Of a DNA stretch of 64,000 nt, positions 1 through 9,500 are shown one piece after another (position 1 is the first letter of the stretch; every line of letters starts with the position of its first letter). The notes beneath the pieces are model-generated. The model was not told where the DNA came from. It saw only the letters and a program-made list of their open reading frames with translations, and searched no databases. The stretch spans positions 2,294,001 through 2,358,000 of the forward strand of contig NZ_AP028055.1 of NCBI RefSeq assembly GCF_040365225.1, written 5' to 3'. A program made the translations under genes and the position numbers. The stretch comes from Bacteroides sedimenti (GTDB lineage: Bacteria > Bacteroidota > Bacteroidia > Bacteroidales > Bacteroidaceae).

Positions 1-20
1 TATATCTGAAACAAAGGAAC

Positions 21-28
21 TATCTTTG
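21..28 (+). promoter_or_regulatory. Bacteroidetes -7 promoter box
   Basis: TATCTTTG matches the Bacteroidetes TAnnTTTG -7 consensus and lies 27 bases before the ATG at 56. The -33 element would fall outside the window. Its position argues that the helicase starts at ATG 56 rather than at the in-frame TTG at 26, which lies inside the box. Confidence 0.6.
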
Positions 29-55
29 TATCTTAAATCAAGAATTCATCTTTTA

Positions 56-3000
56 ATGTCAAAATTAATCGTAGGACTTACCCGCCATCTCAGTTTAGGT
101 ACTCTTCTTATACCTTATTTGGTCAAAAAAGAATCCGAAGAGATTATACTGGTGGAAGAACAAGCTACCTCCGCTTCTCTTTCTGATGAATCGCTTAACG
201 AAGCTGAGAAAGAGATTATCCGGCTATCGCTCTGTTATTCGGAAAAAGCTTTGATGCAGGTATATTCAAAAGAGAAAACTGTATCAGCATTTCTTCGTAA
301 ACTGACAGAGGAGAGATTAAAAGAGATCATTCGTTCTTATATTGATAAAAAAATGATGGAAATCATTCAACTGGTTCGTATACATAAGATTCCACTGTAT
401 CAAAAAGAATCAGGAAAGAAAACACTGTACAGCCACAGCCGTATAACGTTATTAAACAACGATGCTGAAGTGTTTTTTCATTTCGACATGGATGATCATC
501 ATTTCAGATATTCAATAACCTGCACTGCTAATGGAAGGCCTGTGGTTCTGAAAGAGAAAAAACCGGTTATCATCCTTGCCTCACATCCTGCAGCAATTCT
601 GGCCAAAGATGAACTGATGGTATTTAAAGGTATTGAAGCCTCACGACTGCTGCCTTTTTTCAACAAAGATTGGGTCGAGGTTCCTGTCTCGATGGCAGAA
701 AAGTACATAGAGCAAATTGTAAAACCCGCCTTGGAATATTTTGAGGTAAAAGCAACAGGACTTGATATCAAACAGCTGCCAGTTTATAATAAAGCCGAAC
801 TCTCCATTGAGAAATCGATTCTGGAGCAACCTTTGCTTAAACTCTGTTTCCGATACAATGAATATAACTTTCCTCCTGAAGAAGAAATCAGGAAAAAGTA
901 CGTCAGTATAGAGCATATTGAGAATCATTTTGAAATAAGATATTTTACTCGGGACTATCTGTGGGAAAAAGAGTGTGTTGAACAACTGAAGAGCTGTAAA
1001 CTGAAACAGATTAATGCCAACCAATTCATGTTATCAGAGGATGCAACGGAAAAGAGCCTGATACAATGGATTGGAAATCATAAAGAGCTGCTGCAACGGA
1101 ACTTTGAGTTAAACCAAAGTGGATCTTGTTCAAGTTACTACTTGGGCGAGATTACAATGAAACAGGAAATAAGCGTGCAACCTGACTGGTTCGACATACA
1201 GATAATGGTTCAGATAGGGAATTATCGCTTCCCCTTTATCTACTTCAAAAGAAATATAATCAAAGGAATCAGAGAGTTTATACTCCCCGATAACTCTATT
1301 GCTCTACTGCCTGAAGAATGGTTTGAGAAATACAATGATTTAATGGCATTGGGGAGCAAACAAAAAGATAGTATTCGCTTACAGAAGGTACACTTTAAAG
1401 TGGTTGACGAACTAGAATCAGGCGAATATAATAAGGATATTGAAGAATTACTGAAAGGATTCCACGAAAAGAAAGAGTACTCTGTTCCTCCACGTATTAA
1501 GGCCACTCTTCGCTCTTACCAAAAAGAAGGATTTTCATGGATGGTTCATCTAAGGGAAAACAATTTCGGCGGATGTCTTGCAGATGATATGGGACTGGGT
1601 AAAACTTTGCAAACCATTACAGCACTGCAACACCTGTATAATCCTTTGGATATTAACACAAAAGAGATAATTACCTCTTACGACACTCACAAGGGCGACG
1701 CAACTGGACAATTATCTCTCTTTGGAGAAGATGAAAACAGAGAACTTACAGCTTCCGGAACAATTCTTTCCCCCGAAAGTGAGAATCCACTAACTCCACA
1801 AGGAATAAATTTTGCAGAACAGCTTTCGGCATCATTGGTCGTTGTCCCAACTTCTCTCCTTCCCAATTGGATAAAGGAAATCCGTAAATTCAGTTCATTA
1901 AGTACTTATGAGTATTCGGGAACAGGGAGGATAAGGAGTAAAGGAATAAAACGTATTTTTAATCACTACAATGTTGTGCTGACTACCTACGGAGTACTAA
2001 GAAATGACATTGAACTGCTGAAAGATTACCCGTTTGAATATGTAATTCTCGATGAAAGCCAGACTATTAAAAATCCGGATTCAGTGACATACAAATCGGC
2101 TATCAGTCTGAATGCCAATCATAGGCTTGTACTGACCGGTACTCCTATTGAGAACTCTCTGAAAGATTTATGGGCTCAGTTCAACTTTATCAATCCCGGG
2201 ATGCTGGGAAGTGCAGAGAACTTTCGCAATCACTTCATCACACCTATTACCAAAGAGGGAAATACACGAATGGAGAGCCGTCTTCAGGAACTGATCAGAC
2301 CGTTCTTTCTGAGAAGAACAAAAGAGCAGGTTGCCCCCGAGCTCCCATCGCTTACAGAAGAGGTCCGTTACTGTGAGATGTCACCCGAACAGGAGATGAT
2401 CTACAAGAAAGAGAAAAACATTCTACGGAATACATTGATGGAGATTGACAGTAAAGAAGGATTGCAGAAAAACAGCTTCGTGGCCCTGCAGGGAATGACC
2501 CGACTACGTTTAATGGCAAACCACCCCCGTATGCTGAGTCCCGATTATACTTTCTCTTCAGGAAAGATGGAGCAAATACTCGAAGATTATGAAATGCTGA
2601 TGAGCGAAGGGCACAAAGTGCTGATATTTTCTTCTTTTGTAAAATACTTACATCTTTTAGGAGAAGTATTTGATAAGAAGGGTTGGCGTTATGCGCTGCT
2701 AACCGGTCAGACAACCGATAGAGAGAAAGAAATAGCCCGCTTCTCAAACGAGAAGGATATCTATGCGTTCTTTATTTCACTGAAGGCAGGTGGTGTGGGG
2801 CTTAACTTAACGGAGGCAGATTACGTCTTCATCATTGACCCTTGGTGGAATCCGGCAGCAGAAATGCAGGCTGTGAGTAGAGCGCACCGCATAGGACAAA
2901 CCAAGCAGGTAATGGTCTATCGCTTTATTACCATCAACACCATTGAAGAGAAGATTACCAGACTTCAGGAAAAAAAGAGCAAACTGGCAGGCAGCTTTAT

Positions 3001-3067
3001 TACCTCCAATAATCCGCTGAAAACATTTGATGAGAAAGAATGGAAAGAGTTTATCGCTCTTTTCTGA
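56..3067 (+). CDS. SNF2-family DEAD/DEAH-box helicase
   Basis: A cytoplasmic ATP-dependent DNA translocase of the SNF2/Rad54 superfamily, about 1003 residues from ATG 56. An N-terminal region of roughly 470 residues precedes the ATPase core. Walker A reads ADDMGLGKT near residue 509. The Walker B box is DESQ near 666, a variant of the usual DEAH seen in bacterial SNF2 proteins. Motif III is LTGTPIEN. The C-terminal helicase half carries GGVGLNL and ends with SRAHRIGQ near 943. About 60 residues between motifs I and Ia look low-complexity and could be a surface insertion. The frame stays open to the left window edge, so a longer start cannot be fully excluded, but the promoter box at 21-28 favours ATG 56. 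The DNA process it serves is unknown; bacterial homologues are linked to transcription or repair. Confidence 0.9.
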   Translation: MSKLIVGLTRHLSLGTLLIPYLVKKESEEIILVEEQATSASLSDESLNEAEKEIIRLSLCYSEKALMQVYSKEKTVSAFLRKLTEERLKEIIRSYIDKKMMEIIQLVRIHKIPLYQKESGKKTLYSHSRITLLNNDAEVFFHFDMDDHHFRYSITCTANGRPVVLKEKKPVIILASHPAAILAKDELMVFKGIEASRLLPFFNKDWVEVPVSMAEKYIEQIVKPALEYFEVKATGLDIKQLPVYNKAELSIEKSILEQPLLKLCFRYNEYNFPPEEEIRKKYVSIEHIENHFEIRYFTRDYLWEKECVEQLKSCKLKQINANQFMLSEDATEKSLIQWIGNHKELLQRNFELNQSGSCSSYYLGEITMKQEISVQPDWFDIQIMVQIGNYRFPFIYFKRNIIKGIREFILPDNSIALLPEEWFEKYNDLMALGSKQKDSIRLQKVHFKVVDELESGEYNKDIEELLKGFHEKKEYSVPPRIKATLRSYQKEGFSWMVHLRENNFGGCLADDMGLGKTLQTITALQHLYNPLDINTKEIITSYDTHKGDATGQLSLFGEDENRELTASGTILSPESENPLTPQGINFAEQLSASLVVVPTSLLPNWIKEIRKFSSLSTYEYSGTGRIRSKGIKRIFNHYNVVLTTYGVLRNDIELLKDYPFEYVILDESQTIKNPDSVTYKSAISLNANHRLVLTGTPIENSLKDLWAQFNFINPGMLGSAENFRNHFITPITKEGNTRMESRLQELIRPFFLRRTKEQVAPELPSLTEEVRYCEMSPEQEMIYKKEKNILRNTLMEIDSKEGLQKNSFVALQGMTRLRLMANHPRMLSPDYTFSSGKMEQILEDYEMLMSEGHKVLIFSSFVKYLHLLGEVFDKKGWRYALLTGQTTDREKEIARFSNEKDIYAFFISLKAGGVGLNLTEADYVFIIDPWWNPAAEMQAVSRAHRIGQTKQVMVYRFITINTIEEKITRLQEKKSKLAGSFITSNNPLKTFDEKEWKEFIALF

Positions 3068-3094
3068 CGGGCTAAATTGTCTTGGTTTAATAGT

Positions 3095-3137
3095 AAACGG
3101 TCAACTTTTTATTGAATATATAAAAAGCTGACCGTTT
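3095..3137 (+). terminator. Inverted repeat after helicase gene
   Basis: Two 18-base arms (3095-3112 and 3120-3137) with one mismatch surround a 7-base loop. The stem contains a run of T in one arm and A in the other. It sits 28 bases past the helicase stop and just before the next promoter box, so it probably ends helicase transcription. Confidence 0.65.
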
Positions 3138-3166
3138 ATTGTATAAATGCAGTTGAGCCGAAGGTT

Positions 3167-3174
3167 TATCTTTG
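3167..3174 (+). promoter_or_regulatory. Bacteroidetes -7 promoter box
   Basis: TATCTTTG matches the -7 consensus exactly and lies 26 bases before the ATG at 3201. This makes the upstream ATG at 3147, which precedes the box, an unlikely start for the small membrane protein. Confidence 0.55.
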
Positions 3175-3200
3175 CAGAAAAGAATTACCGGATTTATACC

Positions 3201-3371
3201 ATGATTGATTTTAAGAAATGGCTATCGCGCTACGACGAAGGCGGATTCATTAATACCAGATATGAAAAAATAGAGAGAATCATAATGTGGGTAGCATTAA
3301 TAGCTATCTCTTTTACTCTCATCTTCCTTATCATATGGGTTATTATTGAATCCAAAACGCACACTCTCTAA
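3201..3371 (+). CDS. Small single-span membrane protein
   Basis: A 56-residue protein if it starts at the ATG at 3201, which follows a consensus -7 box at 3167-3174. An ATG at 3147 would give 74 residues but lies upstream of that box. A charged N-terminal half of about 25 residues (MIDFKKWLSRYDEGG...) is followed by one strongly hydrophobic helix of about 22 residues rich in Ile, Leu and Phe, then a short polar tail. No signal peptidase site is evident, so it is probably anchored in the inner membrane with the N-terminus in the cytoplasm. I do not recognise a family and propose no function. It is flanked by a terminator-like hairpin upstream and a convergent GH92 gene downstream. Confidence 0.6.
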   Translation: MIDFKKWLSRYDEGGFINTRYEKIERIIMWVALIAISFTLIFLIIWVIIESKTHTL

Positions 3372-3410
3372 CAAACAACAACCATTCCAACTGCCCGGGT
3401 TATTCCTTGT

Positions 3411-5726
3411 TCACTTCTTTTCGTTTACAGAAAAAGAATAAGGGAAATCTTCCGGGTTAACCCCACGTTTATAATTAGGAGTATTACTCATCTTAATATT
3501 GATTTCTCCACCAGAAAGAAGTTCTGCATGTGTCAGGAAGTTTCTGGTACATGTTTTGCCATTCAATGTCATCGATTCTATGTAGCGGTTTTCCTGACTG
3601 TTTGTTGGTGCATTGATTACCATTTTGTTTCCGTTTTCAAACGAGATGGTTGTCTTTTTAAATAACGGTGCACCTAGTACATATTCGTTTGAGCCCGGAC
3701 ATACCGGATAAAAACCCATTGCAGAAAAAACGTACCATGCCGAAGTCTGCCCGTTGTCTTCGTCTCCACAATAACCATCAGGACCGGGAGTATACATCCG
3801 GTTCATCACTTCACGCAGCCAGTATTGTGCTTTCCATGGCTGACCCGCATAGTTATACATATAAATCATATGCTGTATAGGCTGGTTGCCATGTGCATAA
3901 TTTCCCATGTTCATTATCTGCATTTCACGGATTTCATGAATCACCTGTCCATAATAACTTTCATCAAATATTGGTGGCACAGTAAAGACCGAGTCGAGCA
4001 TACTCACAAAACTCTCCTTACCTCCCATCAGATTGATTAATCCCTGAGGGTCATGGAAAACCGACCAAGTGTAATGCCAACTGTTTCCTTCAGTAAAGGC
4101 ATCTCCCCATTTCAACGGCGAAAACGGAGACATAAACTTTCCATCCGCATTCTTTCCTCTCATCAATCGCGTTTCGGGATCGAACAGATTTTTATAATTC
4201 ATAGCTCTTTTAGCAAAGAGGTTAATCTCTTTTTGAGGGCGCTTCAGTTCTTTGGCCAGTTTGTAGATACACCAGTCATCATATGCATACTCCAGCGTAC
4301 GAGCTGCATTTTCGTTAATTCCTACGTTATAGGGAACATAACCTAGTTTGTTGTAGTATTCGTATCCTAGTCTTCCTGTGGATTTCACTTTAGGATGCAC
4401 ACTTTCGGTGCCGTGAATCAATCCTTTATACAACGTCTCCAGGTCGTCTACTTTCACTCCTTTCATATAGGCATCAACCAAAATGGAAGCGGAGTTATTT
4501 CCAACCATACATTCCCGATGTCCCGGGCTTGCCCATTCAGGGAAAAATCCGCTTTCTTTGTACGTGTTGATAAGTCCTTCCTGGATTTCCTTGTTTACAG
4601 ATGGATATACAAGATTCAGGAAAGGAAACAGACAACGAAAAGTATCCCAGAATCCTGTATCGGTATACATATAACCAGGCAAAACCTGACCATTGTAGGG
4701 ACTGTAATGCACAACTTTACCTGTTGAATCTATTTCGTAGAACTTGCGTGGGAAAAGCATAGAACGGTACATACAAGAGTAAAACGTACGGTACTGATCC
4801 AATGAACCACCTTCAACTTCAATACGACTCAAAGCCTTATTCCATGCTGTTTTCCCTGTTGATACAACCTGGTCGAAACTATCATTTCCAAGTTCCGCTA
4901 AGTTTTGCCGGGCTTGCTCAATGCTTATAAAGGAAGATGCAACTTTGGCATGAACCACTTCTCCCTTTCTTGTCTTGAATCCAATTACAGCACCCACATG
5001 ATTGTCAGTCAGCTCATCATCGTGCTTCAAGTCATTGCCGGAAAAGGTATATTTATAAGTAAACGACTTATCAAAAGTAATCACAAAGTAATTTTTAAAA
5101 TTGTCCGGAACGCCTCCGCTGTTTTTTGTTGTGTAGCCAATAATCTTATTTTCTTCCGGGATTATTTTGATATATGAACCTTTATCAAAAGCATCAATAA
5201 CCACAAACGAGCTGTCGCTTTTAGGGAAAGTAAAACGAAACATGGAAGCTCTTTCGGTTGGAGTAATTTCGGTTACCACATCATGATCGGCAAGATAAAC
5301 CTTGTAATAGTAAGGTTTTGCAATTTCTGACTTATGCGAAAACCAGCTTGCACGTTTTTCCTGATCAAAAACCGGAGCACCAACCACAGGCATTATAGAG
5401 AATTGCCCATAATCGTTAATCCAAGGACTTGGTTGATGAGTTTGTTTAAACCCGCGTATTTTATTTGCACTATACACATAGGTCCATCCATCACCCATTT
5501 TACCTGTCTGAGGTACCCAAAAGTTCATTCCCCATGGGCGTGCAATTGCTGGGTAGGTATTTCCTGTTGATAACTGAAAAGTGGACAAAGTCCCAACAAG
5601 TGGACTTACATATTCCACAGGATCAAAACCTTCTTCTTTTGCTAAAACATTGGCTGGTTTGTTTATACAGCAAAGTATCATCAAAAGAAGTGTTGTAATA
5701 AAGTAATTCTGTTTCATATTGTTCAT
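3411..5726 (-). CDS. GH92 alpha-mannosidase
   Basis: A secreted exo-alpha-mannosidase of family GH92, 771 residues, close to the family norm. These calcium-dependent inverting enzymes trim alpha-linked mannose from N-glycans and related glycans. The N-terminus is a signal sequence; a Cys pair after the hydrophobic stretch (LLMILCC) makes a lipoprotein possible. The N-terminal beta-sandwich begins with VSPLVGT and GNTYPA. The (alpha/alpha)6 domain carries HGNQPIQH near residue 611 and the acidic motif GDEDNGQ near 652-658, the family's catalytic region. It lies downstream of the GH85 gene, separated by a terminator and an 800-base repeat-bearing gap, so it is probably transcribed separately. 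Which mannose linkage it cleaves cannot be read from the sequence. A second ATG three codons in is an alternative start. Confidence 0.93.
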   Translation of the reverse strand: MNNMKQNYFITTLLLMILCCINKPANVLAKEEGFDPVEYVSPLVGTLSTFQLSTGNTYPAIARPWGMNFWVPQTGKMGDGWTYVYSANKIRGFKQTHQPSPWINDYGQFSIMPVVGAPVFDQEKRASWFSHKSEIAKPYYYKVYLADHDVVTEITPTERASMFRFTFPKSDSSFVVIDAFDKGSYIKIIPEENKIIGYTTKNSGGVPDNFKNYFVITFDKSFTYKYTFSGNDLKHDDELTDNHVGAVIGFKTRKGEVVHAKVASSFISIEQARQNLAELGNDSFDQVVSTGKTAWNKALSRIEVEGGSLDQYRTFYSCMYRSMLFPRKFYEIDSTGKVVHYSPYNGQVLPGYMYTDTGFWDTFRCLFPFLNLVYPSVNKEIQEGLINTYKESGFFPEWASPGHRECMVGNNSASILVDAYMKGVKVDDLETLYKGLIHGTESVHPKVKSTGRLGYEYYNKLGYVPYNVGINENAARTLEYAYDDWCIYKLAKELKRPQKEINLFAKRAMNYKNLFDPETRLMRGKNADGKFMSPFSPLKWGDAFTEGNSWHYTWSVFHDPQGLINLMGGKESFVSMLDSVFTVPPIFDESYYGQVIHEIREMQIMNMGNYAHGNQPIQHMIYMYNYAGQPWKAQYWLREVMNRMYTPGPDGYCGDEDNGQTSAWYVFSAMGFYPVCPGSNEYVLGAPLFKKTTISFENGNKMVINAPTNSQENRYIESMTLNGKTCTRNFLTHAELLSGGEINIKMSNTPNYKRGVNPEDFPYSFSVNEKK

Positions 5727-5948
5727 TGAATATAATTAACTCTGTTATTTTCACCATGTAAAGCTGTGCAAAATAAGCATTTAATTTCAACTTTCGCATT
5801 ATGTCGAAATGAAAAAATCAGGCGTATTTTCACAATCTATATTTATTTATTTTCTTTTAACCTGTTCAGAAATGGTTAGCCAATTACAAAAATTAGACCT
5901 ATTCTTCATTCATCTCTACATATTTTTTATTTCAATAAGTAGCACATG

Positions 5949-6033
5949 TCGCGCAAGTCACGCAAATGCGCATAAAGCATTATATATCGGCACAATAAAA
6001 GTGTGCAACTTCTGTGATACTTCTGCGTGACTT
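5949..6033. repeat. GTCACGCA-type inverted repeat, copy A
   Basis: AAGTCACGCA at 5955-5964 is the exact reverse complement of TGCGTGACTT at 6024-6033, a 10-bp stem with a 59-base loop. GTCGCGC just before the left arm belongs to the same motif family. Related arms occur at 40001-40110 and 40567-40683. Confidence 0.75.
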
Positions 6034-6155
6034 CTCCTATTTAGAGCATAATTTTCAGAGATATACAAATCTCTCTTAAACAGTTGCTCAGTTATCTTTC
6101 TGATCAAAGCATACCCTCACTATAAAATTAAAGAAGCAAGAGTAGACAAAATCTT

Positions 6156-6287
6156 TTATAATCTAATATTTCCCTGTACTTCCGGGTGTAGGTTCCACCT
6201 ACATCCGGGTGAACCATACCCTTCCATCCGGGTGGACAGATGGTGTACATCCGGGTGGAGCAATAAAGTTATAATGGTCTAATATTT
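6156..6287. repeat. Imperfect direct repeats flanking array A
   Basis: TTATAA followed by TCTAATATTT occurs at 6156-6171. The same two blocks, with TGG inserted between them, occur at 6269-6287. Together they bracket the four-unit CCGGGTG array. Confidence 0.6.
6177..6268. repeat. Tandem 23-bp CCGGGTG array A, four units
   Basis: CCGGGTG starts at 6182, 6205, 6228 and 6251, a period of exactly 23 bases each time. The unit consensus is TACATCCGGGTG followed by about 11 variable bases. The core is near-palindromic (CACCCGGGTG being the perfect form). The array is identical in unit number and period to that at 40237-40328. Confidence 0.85.
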
Positions 6288-6470
6288 AATTAGATCCATC
6301 AAAACATATTTAAACGCACCTTTAAAATATAATATCTGTTGCATAGCGTAGGAACATCACATTTTAAATGTAATGTAGCTTTATACTGATTATCAAAAAA
6401 GCAAAGAGAACCGAATGGCAAAGCCTCAGCTCTCTCTGTTAATTTCTGACTCGTTGTAGATTAGTCAAAC

Positions 6471-6508
6471 AAAGGGGTCGTAATAGAAATACCACACGAC
6501 CCCTTTTT
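6471..6508 (-). terminator. Terminator after GH85 gene
   Basis: Arms AAAGGGGTCGT (6471-6481) and ACGACCCCTTTT (6496-6507) form an 11-bp GC-rich stem with a 14-base loop, 19 bases past the GH85 stop. Both flanks are A/T-run-like, so it could work in both directions. Confidence 0.8.
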
Positions 6509-6526
6509 GAGATTCTGAAATAAAAC

Positions 6527-9500
6527 CTACTTAACTAATACTTTTGATGTACTAACTCCATTACTACCTTTTACCATAACCAGATAAATACCAGGAGCAA
6601 GGTTATTCACCGGAATTTCAGTAATAGTGCTAGTTATATTCTGTTGATACAATACACTACCCTGGAGTGAAACAAGTTGAACGCTTTCTGCATCGGCTGA
6701 TTCCACGCTCAGAATTTGTCCATTTCTAATAGGATTAGGATAAACCTTCAACGACTGACTTGCAGGATTAGAAATGCCAGTGTTTATGCTTTCAATTGTT
6801 TCTTTTGAAACAGCGAATATTATTGGATAACCAGAAGAACTGCTTCGTTGAATCTTAATACCGGTAACCTCTTTTGCAGGATCAGCAGCAACACGTCCTT
6901 CAAACATACGGAAAGAGCTACGTCCATCAAATTGATCTGCCGTGTAACCACTTGCAGCTGCTCTGATAATACGATCAAGTCCGCTTACCGCAGTCCCTGA
7001 CGTGTCACCATACCAATCTGAGAAGGAAACGTCCGAAGCACTTGATTCAGTACCATCGCTGTAAGTAAGGATAACCTTAACCGTTGAAACACCATTAGCA
7101 CTTGTTCCAAGTAAATAGATAGCTTGAGCTGTAAACGGAGCAGTTGTCAGAGTTTTAACCGAAGTTGACTCCTTAAGCATCGCCGCATTGTTTCCGGAAT
7201 AAGGAGCGAACAGGTAATTTACACCCTTTAAAGTCGTTACTTTACCATCATTTGGTAATGAGCCTGTTGCTTTTACTGCAGCTGAGTAGAAATTCCATCC
7301 CTGATCATCCAACTTATCACTTGTATATTGTGCTGAAGGCAAATTCTCTGCTATAACATCTGCATCAAATCCGGTAACTGAAATAGGTGTGAAAACCTTT
7401 TTAGTTGTAGGAGCCGGGCTATCTTCTTTTTTACCCATTGCAGAAAGTTCTTTCAATGAAACGGAATAATAAGAAGTGGTATTAAATACAAACTTAATGT
7501 ATTTTGCATAGAATGCAGAGGATGGAATAATATCCATATCTTCTGTTATGTTCGAGCTAAAGTTAGCAACTTCTTCATACTGACTCTCTTCATCGGTTGT
7601 TGTCGATGCATAAACAATCATTTTTGAAGGGATTGCAAAATACGAGTGTTTGTAAAACAATGAACGGAGACTGGAAATCTTGTAAGATGCGCCCAAAGAG
7701 AAGGTGAGAGTATTTGTTGTTCCTCCAGATTTATATGCACCCGACCACCAAGTTCCTTCATTATCGTCGGTAATACCTTTTGCACCAATCGCACCTGTTG
7801 TTGCGGTTTCGTTATTCTTTTCAAGGTAAGAAGTGCCTGTTGATATGGTAGGAATAATACCCGAAAGTACATTCATATTTTCCGGATCTACAACTCTTGT
7901 CACAAATTTGTTCTCTTTTGTCCAGATACCATTGGTGAAAGAGACTGTAATCTCTGCCTTGCCGGTTGTTTTGCCCGACATATCAAAAGATAAATTATCT
8001 TCATCATTCGTAACATTGCTGACAGCTACCACATTAGGATCTGAAGAAGTTACAGCAAACTTGAAATTTGCATCCTTAGGATCGCCACCTAAACTGTATG
8101 CAACCTTCATTGAAGAAGTGGAATTAATATTCACAGTTTGCATAGCAGGTGAGGCTAATGATAGGTTACCTTGTATACCAAACACTTCAAATTCCCATAC
8201 ACGGATTGTAATAGCCAGTTCGTCACTGTAAGGAGTAAATCTTACATAGCGAGCAACTGTTGGCTTGATATAATCGTCCTTGGTGTTTTCCGGACGGTTT
8301 TTCTCATTTAAAACCTCGTTCCAGTTTTCACCATCATTACTCAATTCGATTTTAAAATTCTGGAAGTTATCTGAGTAATTCTCTTTATTTCCACAGTCGA
8401 AAATACGGAAGCGATAGATGTTAAACATCTCTTTCAGGTCGATGATTACCCAGTGTGACTTAGCACCACCAATACACCATTTACCATGAACATCACTCGG
8501 AACTTCTACCCCATCAATTATATTTGAAGGAACTTCAGGAGATAAAGCGCCACTGTAGCTTTTTATTGTTTTACCAACACTGACGATTTGCAGGCTTTTT
8601 GAGTCAGAAACATCAATCAGCGATTCAATCAACTCGTCAGTAGAACCAACAGAATTAGCTACGTTAACTTTGATGTTGTATTTACCTGCAGCATTAAATT
8701 TAAAGAATGCTGTGTCCTGACTCTGACGTGTGAGCTGAGCATTTTCGGGAACTGTCCATGTGTATTTTTCTGGGAAATTTGTGGCTCTGGCTACAACAGC
8801 AACTTCTTCTCCAACTTTTACCAAAGTCTTCATTGCTTTAAGCTGAACCGCCGGAAGGCTTATTGTAGGATAATTGAGCTGAAGAGCTACTTCGGAGCCT
8901 TCGTTCATATCTTTTGTTACAGCAGTTACGTAAGCCTTTACAGAAGTTTCTGACGAAGATGTTCTGTCAAATTTAGGGATATAATAACCTTCGTCTCTGG
9001 TTTGTCCTACTAAAGATTTAATGCCATTCTTTTCAAAATAAACATTGTAATGATCTATTTCAGAAGAAGCCGGTGCATCCCAGGTTAATCTAACATCACT
9101 AACTGTTTGAGTCAGTTCATTTTGTGCTGTTAAATTTGAAACAGTTTCTGCAGCTGGCTTATAACTTCCTCCAACAACTGAAAGCTGACCTAAAGTTGAT
9201 TGATAATCTGCAATTTCAGAAACTGATTTAAAGTTGAGTGCGATAACTGAAATAGTTTTTCCAGCTAAAGAAGATAAGTCTATTGTGGCAATTGACCAAC
9301 CATTATTTGTTGATGTTTCTGTTACCGGGAATGTAACAAAAGCATTTGCATCTTCCGAAACTGCTAATTTAAATTCCATTGAATTAGCCGTGTTTGTTTT
9401 ATAGACCAATTGCAGTTTATCTCCTGCATTAGCAACAATTTTTGTTTTATAAAGACGAGTCAGATGATCTACTCCGGCAGAAAGTTTTCCTTTCACCAAC

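Larger units (their letters stand above)
5727..6526. other. 800-base gene-free region with repeats
   Basis: No credible gene is visible between the GH92 start and the GH85 stop. From left to right it holds a GTCACGCA-type inverted repeat, an array of four CCGGGTG units between imperfect direct repeats, and the GH85 terminator hairpin. The same order of repeat types recurs at 40001-40328. Confidence 0.8.

Noticed and set aside
26..55. TTG start of the SNF2 helicase at 26
   Set aside because: The TTG lies inside a consensus -7 promoter box, so a transcript from it would begin downstream. ATG 56 is preferred.
5809..6030. 73-codon plus-strand frame upstream of GH92
   Set aside because: It runs through the GTCACGCA inverted repeat, and its translation follows the repeat sequence. 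No promoter box is nearby.
6177..6268. CRISPR array
   Set aside because: The period of 23 bases with a core of about 12 conserved bases leaves no room for normal spacers, and no cas gene is present. The 22-bp array at 25232-25340 fails for the same reason.
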